Below the pieces are notes generated by a model. It ran no database searches. It had not been told where the DNA came from and saw nothing but the letters and a program-made list of their open reading frames with translations. DNA of 64,000 nt from a virus: positions 19,390 to 83,389 of IMG/VR virus record IMGVR_UViG_3300042905_002991; one strand, written 5' to 3'. This document shows positions 45,201 through 52,544 of the stretch, piece by piece. Position numbers and translations under genes: made by a program. How positions within the stretch are numbered: the stretch's first letter is position 1; each line of letters starts with the position of its first letter.

Positions 45201-45780
45201 TGTTACCATATGGATCTAAAACGATAGTTTGCGGACTAACTTTAACGAAATATCCATCAACATAAAAGATACCTTCGTCAATAGAGGCAACTGAGCCTTT
45301 ACCAGAAGCACTATCAGCAGATAATTGAGCAAACGTTGTTCCTTGCGTGGTTGTTGCTTGAATGACGTCGCCATTCGCAAATTGATTTCCGCGAAGATAG
45401 CGAACCATCAATGTTGGCTGTGTTTGAGTTTCATCTACTGAAACAACTCTTGCTCGAATTTTCGAAGTGCCAGAACTATTTGAGATTACGGTATTTGCGA
45501 AATCTGCAGCTTCGACGTCAATTCCGTTATAGGTTGTTTGAAGTTTAAGATAGTTTGCGTTTGTATCAAGAGTAATTTGCCCACCGTAAACTGGAGAACC
45601 GTCTTTAAAGATATGGTCACCAAAACTCTTAATTTGATTTTGAACGATGGACTGAATTTGAGTAAGTTCACGTGCCTGAACTGCATATCCAGGACGGAAT
45701 AATACTCTCATATAATTCTGATCTTTGGCTCCGTTGGAAGCCTCAAAATCGTCATAAAACGGTTCTACATTAAAATCCAT
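42232..45780 (-). CDS. DUF4815-type virion structural protein
   Basis: A 1182-aa protein starting DFNVEPFYDDFEASNGAKDQ, then NYMRVLFRPGYAVQARELTQ, the opening I associate with DUF4815 in T4-like cyanophages. The N-terminal half continues with QSIVQNQIKSFGDHIFKDGS and YVDGYFVKV; the C-terminal tail is Pro-rich and ends in FRRGGGMANALNRAQERVEE. It is one of the largest baseplate-region proteins here, and lies between gp8 and the PLAQTF protein. Its place suggests a baseplate wedge/outer-rim component equivalent in position to T4 gp9-gp10, without evidence of homology. Confidence 0.72.
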   Translation of the reverse strand: MDFNVEPFYDDFEASNGAKDQNYMRVLFRPGYAVQARELTQIQSIVQNQIKSFGDHIFKDGSPVYGGQITLDTNANYLKLQTTYNGIDVEAADFANTVISNSSGTSKIRARVVSVDETQTQPTLMVRYLRGNQFANGDVIQATTTQGTTFAQLSADSASGKGSVASIDEGIFYVDGYFVKVSPQTIVLDPYGNTPTYKIGLEIDDNIIDESEDTNLLDPAQNSFNYQAPGAWRYQFRLNLAKRELTSVDDEKFFELVRVENGLITKQVRYPIYSELENTLARRTYDESGDYTVRPFGVSLSANTACNDTFIINVEPGKAYVKGFEYEFAGTQKIEVNKARTTNTSTDYDLSVEYGKYVYANTITGSSSGLFNIAKLDVIDLHCVPQVNVSVSTIDAYNTTYMGYARIRNFRRDSSTEYLVYLTDINLVSNTVTAAATAVNANSIVFPAGYSDLNDAYANVSVRVLSGGASNVSAGDVRKIVRYDGATKTAFTDLNFTALIGSGNTVSLLYSTKDIDSLVEAPAAKTSYNVKMNISNSSKDITNATIISDENRDSLLFMLPDNYVSYGSITNADFNSMKVFEDKSFTSNGQLALTLAGNETYGYGSDGSFLSATSANANIIVMVKSLGTASNVVVGQILNLTAAVGPGGGGRGVAVRRDSSTQLTIFSGELGTFTADIYAVVKVNDSESATNNRRTKTIRGNAANTTLLATDSYLNATQVTGCTSVRIDTTNGHVWFTNTSFINKTPGGNNSLFIPDVYKIIKIYDSGSGTQEPTATNAIDITSRFYLDSGQTLGMYDHSKIVLKPGASAPRGQTVVMLQYYEHSSAINGYFDADSYPSAQYANGTIPTFITSDGTTYNLRDAIDFRPTRDIGTSSSVASYTFVGMKNPMPDDPMELTYSYYVPRVDKLILTTEGEFKTLTGVAGKYPIPPVDTEDGMTLFRVDIPAYTANVNSIKLTKVDNKRYTMRDIGTLENRIRNIEYYTSLSIAEKKATDAPILYEDNATEKEKYGIVADNFTGFNVADTLNADFKCSLEKGKLSAYNNLKHIPLEVSTIGANTKRNSKTVSLDYTEEVIVQQTTATANVTVQPYLYGTFIGQLTLSPQSDSWFSENQAPIPVSPTSPVPTIDAPVPVVGPQNTITTNPRNPFGFAPIVLTQEDWFRRGGGMANALNRAQERVEELAP

Positions 45781-45790
45781 CTGTTACACC

Positions 45791-47170
45791 TTAAAATCTG
45801 AGCGTAAGTTTAACTTGTTGAGTTTCAACAGTTGATCGAGAAATATTTGCGCTGTTTTCAATATATAGTAGATCCCCTGAGAACTTCTTTATTTCTGGAG
45901 CAGTTTGACTTAAAACGCTAGTAATTGCTCCAGAAGTATTCCCCACAATCGTTGCTGGAGTTGTGAGGGATCCAGTTGTATTGTTTACATATAATACAAG
46001 ATTTGCGCTATCATAGTTTTCAACCACTGCAGTAAATGTCGCGGTTGCAAGAGAAGTTCCAACATAGATTGTTTCTTTCAAACTAAATGCTGGAGTGACT
46101 GCAGCTGAAATGCCGAGAGCTGTTGTCGTTCTGTATACGTTATTTGACGCAAAAGCAGAGTTGGCTAATAGAGGATCTTTTAGAATGCCAATCTGTCTAA
46201 ATGTGTTTAATCCATTAATTGGAAGTTTTCCACCCTCATCACCCTCAATTTGAACGCAAAGCATCAAATTAGATGCACCCAATTCTTGCGCTACATCTGA
46301 GCCATGTCCTCCTGGAGGACCTATAACTGCGGTTAATGTGCCATTTGCAGTTCCAGGAACTTTGATAGGGTCGGTCAAACTGAGCGTGGCTCTGGTATAA
46401 TTGTTACCTGCAGAAATAATATTATATCCGCTCAAATTACCACCAAGAAGGGCAGTAGTTGTAACCTTCACAGTCACATTTGCATTAGATCCATCACCAC
46501 TAATAGAAACGATGCTATAACTATTTGAATTTGCATTCGCATAAAAACCAGCACCATTTGCAGTAATCTTAATGATGTCAAGACGACCATCAACAGCATT
46601 ATTTGTGACAATAGCCTCTGTCACAACAGGCATATATTGATTTGTGAAAAACTTTTCTTTAAGTCCAGGTGGAATTGTATACAAATACTTCCATTTGTAT
46701 CCATCTGATGTTTCAACAAATGCATTTTCTGGAAGTTGGCCATCTAAATTAATTTCTGGCATCACAGTAGATGATCCACTGTTGTTATTGAACAAACATT
46801 TAAAGATTTGATCTCGCGTATTTCTCACATAAAATTTGTTATCATACGCAACATTTGCAGTATTGGCTTTTGCAAACATTTGAGTATCTTGATTATATTC
46901 AATATACGTTGTTCCTGTTTCCCAATCAACACGTGGAACAACTAAATTCATGTCAGCAGCAGTGATTTTCTTCATACCGATCATGGTGTCCCAGAATCGA
47001 TAGAAACTGTTTGAAGTGTCTACAGGAGCAGCAGCAACATCACCACCCGACCAGTCGCTTTGACGACCAATCGCGACGTAGCAATTTGCAAATGCCCCAG
47101 TTGTTAAACGCTCGAAGTTCTGGGCGTTTAAAACACCGAAATTTTTAGTTAAGATTGCATAACTCGCCAT
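45791..47170 (-). CDS. gp8: Baseplate wedge protein gp8
   Basis: Wedge subunit that bridges gp6 and gp7 with the outer baseplate. The 459-aa protein is longer than T4 gp8 (334 aa). Typical blocks are FANCYVAIGRQSDWSGGDVA, YVRNTRDQIFKCLFNN and FVETSDGYKWKYLYTIPPGL. The extra length lies in a central beta insert (about residues 215-290) resembling a small Ig-like module. It lies immediately downstream of the gp7-like gene, as in T4 order 6-7-8. Confidence 0.87.
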   Translation of the reverse strand: MASYAILTKNFGVLNAQNFERLTTGAFANCYVAIGRQSDWSGGDVAAAPVDTSNSFYRFWDTMIGMKKITAADMNLVVPRVDWETGTTYIEYNQDTQMFAKANTANVAYDNKFYVRNTRDQIFKCLFNNNSGSSTVMPEINLDGQLPENAFVETSDGYKWKYLYTIPPGLKEKFFTNQYMPVVTEAIVTNNAVDGRLDIIKITANGAGFYANANSNSYSIVSISGDGSNANVTVKVTTTALLGGNLSGYNIISAGNNYTRATLSLTDPIKVPGTANGTLTAVIGPPGGHGSDVAQELGASNLMLCVQIEGDEGGKLPINGLNTFRQIGILKDPLLANSAFASNNVYRTTTALGISAAVTPAFSLKETIYVGTSLATATFTAVVENYDSANLVLYVNNTTGSLTTPATIVGNTSGAITSVLSQTAPEIKKFSGDLLYIENSANISRSTVETQQVKLTLRF

Positions 47171-47187
47171 TTTATATTATCTCTCCG

Positions 47188-50034
47188 TTAAGAGAATTCG
47201 TCAGTCGTACTGACTATTTTGTAACTTACTGCGTTTAACTTCGGATAAACGAAGTAAACAAGATTTGTATTGGTCGTTGTAATACCCACATTGCTGTTGA
47301 GAGTAATTACATTGCCAGAAATACTATTAATCGTTTTAACCAAGATAGAATTATTTACGTTTATTCTAAGTTCGTCGTCTACTGTGATGAATTGTACAAT
47401 AGAGTTTGAATTGCCGCTAATTGTAAGTGTATTGAGGTTTGCTGTAACTTTACCGCGACCTTCACCAACAATAACGCAAGGGCTCTCTATATTTAGTTGA
47501 GTGTTGCTGGTAAACGAAGTGATCACCTTTGCAAAAGAGCGATACACATTACCAGAATTAATTATGATAATATCACCAATATTTGCAAGCAAATCAAAGT
47601 CACTGCCTGTGTTTCCAGAAACAATAGCTGCATTAAATCCAACGTTACAGTTCGTGATTAAACTATTACTATTTGTATAGAGTGTATGAACATTTATATT
47701 AGAAAGCTGCGAGACCTGCAAATCTGTTTTGATCATATGCGCAGCAAGTAGTGATGCGCCTGCAGGATGTAAACTCTCAAGAACAGTTTTACTATACTCA
47801 GTGTAAGAGCGATCAGAGATTAATTCATAAGAATAATTGTGATATCTCTTAGCGTCTTGTAATCTCTTATCAGAACTTAATTGTCCATCGGTGTTTAGAT
47901 AATATCCGTTATAGCGAATAAGACCATTTAAAAATTCTGCTGTTGCTCTGGCTCTGCCGTCACCATATTTGTATGGATACGTTTTACCTCCAATCGTTGA
48001 AGTTTGAATGAAGGTGTTTGTTTGTGCTGCTGTCTCAGTCTTATAAACAACAAGATTTTGTGCTACGTTTATAGAACCAGAATAATTGAAAACTCTGATA
48101 ATATTATTAGATGGATAATATTCATCAACGATGGCTCTAAATGTAGTTGTATTTACATTTACACCTTGATATACAATATCATTCTCGAGAATTACTTCAG
48201 ATCCACCAAGAGGAGAAATTAAAATGTCATATACTTTTAGTGATACATTTGGTGCTGAAACATAATCTGATCCACGATTTGAGAGAATAATGTCTCTGAC
48301 TTGACCAATGTCTCCAGTTACAACATCAAATTCCTCACCATTTCCAAGAACATAAACTTTAAATAATGCCCCACTACCAGTTGATGTATTTACGATTACT
48401 GTTGGCGGTTCAACATATCCCTCACCACGATTTGATACTGAAACTGCAGTAAATGAACCACCTGTTATCGTTGGGCTGAGGACAGCACCATAACCTGTTC
48501 CAGCTAGTGAAAGAGTATCGCCACTATCATATCCACTTCCACCATTTAATACTTCAACGTGAGCAATATAGCCCATAGATTTAGTTGATGGGCGGGAATC
48601 AAGATAAAGATTTTTAGTGAGAATATTGGTTAAATTTATATTTACTTCGAACGATCTATCTAAAAATGCAGTTTTAGTTGCACCATCATAATCTATGATT
48701 GTTCTATATTGTTTTTCAAGTAAAATTCTCCATCCATTGTAATAATCATTCACACTAGAAAACCCACCACCAACAAATTTAATGGAAGAATTTGATGCAT
48801 TGTATGTACTAAATGAGCCTGGACTTAACAATAGGTTGCCATTTGTTTCTGAATAATCACTCTCGAATAGAGAAACAACATCTAAAGTTGGCTCTTCACT
48901 GAAGAAAGATCCGCCATTTACAACACTCATTGTAAGTATTGGATAAACGTTTATTTTTTCAAATGTTAATGCATCAATAATGGTTGTATTAATGTCTGCT
49001 GAAGCAACATTATCAAAATCATAGTCTGCAGCATTTAATAAAGTATCTTTTTTGTATAAAATTGCATCAATGTTATAAGGAATTTCAATATTGTTTGCTG
49101 TGTCTACCGAAGCAACAATTACGTTTGCACCAACGCCATTTGCTGTTACAATATCAACTAAAGAATTTGGAAATGTTCTAAATCCATATCCGCGATTTAA
49201 TACGGTGACAGAATCAATTGAACCTGTGGTTACATTCCCAACAGTTGCAACAGCCTTTACTTTTGTAGTTGATGTGGTATCCAAACCACCATTAATCACA
49301 ACTGGGTCACCTGTTAGATATCTTGTGCCGCGACGATTTTGAGTAATTTGAATATTTGAAAGTGCACCAATAATCTTTTCTGAGAATGTTTGAGTCGCGC
49401 CATTAATGTCAAGATACTCTATTTCTAGATCTTCACCATTTTGAAATGCACGATTTACATTTGAAACATAAATTTCAACAATTTCATTGTTGGTGCTTTT
49501 ATCAATTGTTCTTATTGCGCTTTCAACAATACAGCTCGCTCTGGAAATGCTGCCATATGCTTTTCGCTTTTCAATTAAATTTAAATCAAGAGAAAGATTT
49601 GCACCAGTAAGCGTTAAACGAAATGCTTGAGGTAGAATCCATTTACCATCAGATGCTTTTAAAATTTGTAATTTTGGGAAAAATACTTCTAATTCTGCAC
49701 CATATAAAGCACTGAAAAGAAATTTAAATGAGTCAGGAGTACCTTTCTTTGCATAAAAATCGCGCGCAGCCTTAATAATTCTTTCTGTTGACAACTCTGT
49801 AGAATCAGGAAAAGAAGGTATGATTTTATTTTTAAAATATTGTAAAAATGCTTCTCTGGCTTTATCTACATCATAGTTATCAGAGAATCTCTTTAATTCG
49901 TAAACAGGAGAATTTGGCGTTTCAAGATATTCGTAATACTTTTGCAAAAATTCTACGAACAATGGATGATCCCGACGAATAAAGTCAGGAAGTTGCCATT
50001 CTACGAGTGTTGAAAGTCTATTCTGTGATGACAT
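47188..50034 (-). CDS. Baseplate wedge protein, gp7-like
   Basis: A 948-aa protein between gp6 and gp8, the position of T4 gp7 (1032 aa). The N-terminal 150 residues (LVEWQLPDFIRRDHPLFVEF, KYYEYLETPNSPVYELKRFS, AARDFYAKKGTPDSFKFLFS) are strongly conserved in T4-like marine phages, where the protein starts wedge assembly. The middle holds repeated beta units (GGSGYDSGDTLSL, NRGEGYVEPPTVIV, NRGSDYVSAPNVSL) of the kind also seen in gp6. The C-terminus is helix-strand mixed. Assignment to gp7 rests on position and length; the sequence link to T4 gp7 itself is weak by eye. Confidence 0.65.
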   Translation of the reverse strand: MSSQNRLSTLVEWQLPDFIRRDHPLFVEFLQKYYEYLETPNSPVYELKRFSDNYDVDKAREAFLQYFKNKIIPSFPDSTELSTERIIKAARDFYAKKGTPDSFKFLFSALYGAELEVFFPKLQILKASDGKWILPQAFRLTLTGANLSLDLNLIEKRKAYGSISRASCIVESAIRTIDKSTNNEIVEIYVSNVNRAFQNGEDLEIEYLDINGATQTFSEKIIGALSNIQITQNRRGTRYLTGDPVVINGGLDTTSTTKVKAVATVGNVTTGSIDSVTVLNRGYGFRTFPNSLVDIVTANGVGANVIVASVDTANNIEIPYNIDAILYKKDTLLNAADYDFDNVASADINTTIIDALTFEKINVYPILTMSVVNGGSFFSEEPTLDVVSLFESDYSETNGNLLLSPGSFSTYNASNSSIKFVGGGFSSVNDYYNGWRILLEKQYRTIIDYDGATKTAFLDRSFEVNINLTNILTKNLYLDSRPSTKSMGYIAHVEVLNGGSGYDSGDTLSLAGTGYGAVLSPTITGGSFTAVSVSNRGEGYVEPPTVIVNTSTGSGALFKVYVLGNGEEFDVVTGDIGQVRDIILSNRGSDYVSAPNVSLKVYDILISPLGGSEVILENDIVYQGVNVNTTTFRAIVDEYYPSNNIIRVFNYSGSINVAQNLVVYKTETAAQTNTFIQTSTIGGKTYPYKYGDGRARATAEFLNGLIRYNGYYLNTDGQLSSDKRLQDAKRYHNYSYELISDRSYTEYSKTVLESLHPAGASLLAAHMIKTDLQVSQLSNINVHTLYTNSNSLITNCNVGFNAAIVSGNTGSDFDLLANIGDIIIINSGNVYRSFAKVITSFTSNTQLNIESPCVIVGEGRGKVTANLNTLTISGNSNSIVQFITVDDELRINVNNSILVKTINSISGNVITLNSNVGITTTNTNLVYFVYPKLNAVSYKIVSTTDEFS

Positions 50035-50035
50035 A

Positions 50036-52120
50036 TTAGATTGTTACAGGTATAGCGTCGACAGTGATTGCAGCTGCATCTTCTTGATCAACTGTTATAA
50101 TTGAACTTCTTGTTGAACTGAACAAATTATTCTCAGGCATTGCATAGAACTTAAGAACTTTTAAAGTATTTCTAATATCAAGTGGTGAGAAGTTTTGAAG
50201 TGTGATTGTTCCAGCAGCATAATCTACTGTTGCAGCATCTTCAGAAAGAATGGTTTTAATTTGATTGTCATCGAAATAGTATGTTCGAAGTTTACCGACG
50301 CTATTCTGAATAACTGCTTCAAGTAAAACGCTTGTCAATTCGTTTCCATCAGAGTCATATGCTTTCACAACTGCTGTTGTATATTCTGAGCCAGCATTTG
50401 TAATATTTACAGAGGTGATTTTGCCGTTTGTAATTACTGCTGTTGCGGCTGCTCCATAGCCATCGCCTGTGATTCTTATCTCTGGAGCAACAGTAAATCC
50501 TGAACCACCTGCTTTAATGGTTATTGATGAGATGCCTGTTGTTGACTGGGGCACTTCTTCGAAGAATACCTGACGAACAACATCTTCGCTGTCATATGCA
50601 GTAAATGCTGGAGTTGAGCGAATTCTATTTCCGCTAGTTGATTTCTTTAGTGGCGTATAATATTTCAAAGTATAGTTTCTTGGTGTTGCGCCAAGAATTG
50701 GTTCAAGTCTTTTCTCAATTGTAACGTCAATTTCGTTACTTAAAATTGCAGTTTCGATATTATCAATTTCTCTTGTCAAACGAGAAACTTTGAAGTATGA
50801 ATTGAAATTGTCAAGGTTTGTATTTGCAAAGTTGTACACAGCTGATTTTACAGAGCTTACAATCTGACCTGGAGTTTTCGTTGTTGCAGTTGGATCGTAA
50901 GTAACTTTAACACTTAGATTCAAATAATTATAATCTGGGTCAACAAATTCTGGTGTTACAGTTACCATGCTTAACGGGGCAACAACCTCATTTAAAATAT
51001 ATTGTTTTTCTGTTGTTGTTAATTCGTAGCCAGAAGCAGGTTTTGCAGAAATAAAGACTTTGCCGTAAACTGGTGGATCATTTTCTTCACCACCCCAAAC
51101 GTTGACTGCTTCAAGAGAAGGATAGTCGCGTTGAATTAGAGAAATATAATCTGTTTTTGTGACTGCTCTATTTCTTGCAGCAAATGCTTTTGGCGCAGTA
51201 AATTTAATTTTATTAATAGATTCTGCAGATGTGCCACCTTGAGCAGCATCGTTGACCACAACTGTTCCGCTTGTTAATGTTCCAACTGAATCAATTAGTG
51301 TGAATTGATTTGTCTTATTCGAATCAGCACCCTTACTTCTCAAATAACTCAAAATCACAATGTTGCTATCTGAAAGTTGTTTACCTAAAATACCATCACC
51401 GAAGTATACTTGATATTTTCCATCATTAATTTCATCAAGATAATAAACTGCGCTATTTGCTGAAACTTCAGTTGCATCTAGAGCAAGCGTATATGTTTTT
51501 TGAGTTAAGTCGGCAGCAGAGTTTTGAACAATAACTTCTAGTGTTGACGTATCAACATCTGGATCAGGAATTGTAAATTGTTGTAGTGGGTTATTTTGCG
51601 CACTATAAGTGAAGACAATGTTTATTGGTTTGCCTTCAGTAATCTCGAGATTGGAGAATGTAAATGCTGAATTGGCTTTTGTTACAGTTTTTTCTTCAAG
51701 AGTCGTGAATGTATAGTTGACTCCGTTTAAAGAAATTCCAGCAAATTTTGTAAATCTTGGAATCGTGAGAGATGTTAAATTTGCCACAGCCGCATTATTT
51801 GCTTGTGTGAAGGTTAGATTCACATTTGCACGTGCACTTGTTACAGAAGTTGGAGTATATCCAAGCATCTTGGCGTGAGAAACTACTGCATCACGAAGTG
51901 AGGCTGTATCCAAGAAGGCTTCGTTTGCAATCATGTTTGCATAGAAAGCCATATAGTGAGTGTTATACGCTAACAGATCGATCAAATTAGAAAGACCAGA
52001 ACCTTCGAAATCATAATCCGAAAAAGTGGTTTGAGCTCGCAAAAAATCTTTTAAGTTGCTTCGAATCGCATTAAAGTCTGGATTTGAAACAATCAATTTA
52101 CTTTCTAAGTTTGCTGACAT
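50036..52120 (-). CDS. gp6: Baseplate wedge protein gp6
   Basis: Core wedge protein that forms the inner ring of the baseplate. The 694-aa length matches T4 gp6 (660 aa). The N-terminus (LESKLIVSNPDFNAIRSNLK, LSNLIDLLAYNTHYMAFYAN, MIANEAFLDTASLRDAVVSH) is diagnostic, and the centre contains the baseplate J-like region (TKTDYISLIQRDYPSLEAVN, VNVWGGEENDPPVYGKVFIS). A glycine-rich beta unit (GSGFTVAPEIRITGDGYGAA) near residue 540 is an extra module. It overlaps gp25 by 1 nt (TAATG). Confidence 0.93.
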   Translation of the reverse strand: MSANLESKLIVSNPDFNAIRSNLKDFLRAQTTFSDYDFEGSGLSNLIDLLAYNTHYMAFYANMIANEAFLDTASLRDAVVSHAKMLGYTPTSVTSARANVNLTFTQANNAAVANLTSLTIPRFTKFAGISLNGVNYTFTTLEEKTVTKANSAFTFSNLEITEGKPINIVFTYSAQNNPLQQFTIPDPDVDTSTLEVIVQNSAADLTQKTYTLALDATEVSANSAVYYLDEINDGKYQVYFGDGILGKQLSDSNIVILSYLRSKGADSNKTNQFTLIDSVGTLTSGTVVVNDAAQGGTSAESINKIKFTAPKAFAARNRAVTKTDYISLIQRDYPSLEAVNVWGGEENDPPVYGKVFISAKPASGYELTTTEKQYILNEVVAPLSMVTVTPEFVDPDYNYLNLSVKVTYDPTATTKTPGQIVSSVKSAVYNFANTNLDNFNSYFKVSRLTREIDNIETAILSNEIDVTIEKRLEPILGATPRNYTLKYYTPLKKSTSGNRIRSTPAFTAYDSEDVVRQVFFEEVPQSTTGISSITIKAGGSGFTVAPEIRITGDGYGAAATAVITNGKITSVNITNAGSEYTTAVVKAYDSDGNELTSVLLEAVIQNSVGKLRTYYFDDNQIKTILSEDAATVDYAAGTITLQNFSPLDIRNTLKVLKFYAMPENNLFSSTRSSIITVDQEDAAAITVDAIPVTI

Positions 52121-52512
52121 TATCTCAACCTATTTAAAAATAATACTGTTCTGAGTGGTTCAGTAGAATTAACCGTAAAAAATGTTAAAGTAACTTGATA
52201 TGCATTTCTATCATAATCAGCCACTACTTGTATATCTCTCACAGAAACTCTTGGTTCATAGTTATCAATAAGAATTTTCAATTCTTTTTGTAGAACAGTT
52301 CCTGTTAACGGATCTAATGGTTCGAACAGTAAACCGCGAATATTGCTTCCCAATTTTGGATTAAATGGTCTTTCGTAGAAATTAGTATTAATTAAATTCT
52401 TTAAAGAAGCGATAATCGCATTATACCCAGTTTTACGAGCAACATCTTTTGTAATCGGATGTTTCGTAAAATTTAAATCTAGATCAGAAAATGCTCTTTC
52501 TTCTGCTGCCAT
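52120..52512 (-). CDS. gp25: Baseplate wedge protein gp25
   Basis: Small wedge protein of the GPW/gp25 family that joins gp6 to gp53 and triggers sheath contraction. The 130-aa length matches T4 gp25 (132 aa). The family signature is clear: DVARKTGYNAIIASLKNLIN, then NTNFYERPFNPKLGSNIRGL, and the invariant EPR motif in DNYEPRVSVRDI. The C-terminal strand YQVTLTFFTVNSTEPLRTVL is typical. The ATG is preceded by a TATAAATA box, so it opens a late transcription unit with gp6, the gp7-like gene and gp8. Confidence 0.94.
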   Translation of the reverse strand: MAAEERAFSDLDLNFTKHPITKDVARKTGYNAIIASLKNLINTNFYERPFNPKLGSNIRGLLFEPLDPLTGTVLQKELKILIDNYEPRVSVRDIQVVADYDRNAYQVTLTFFTVNSTEPLRTVLFLNRLR

Positions 52513-52536
52513 TTTTTACTCTAAAATTTGTTTTTA

Positions 52537-52544
52537 TATTTATA
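52537..52544 (-). promoter_or_regulatory. T4-type late promoter box TATAAATA (gp25-gp6 unit)
   Basis: TATAAATA on the minus strand ends 25 nt before the gp25 ATG and lies directly after the gp5 stop codon. Confidence 0.75.
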
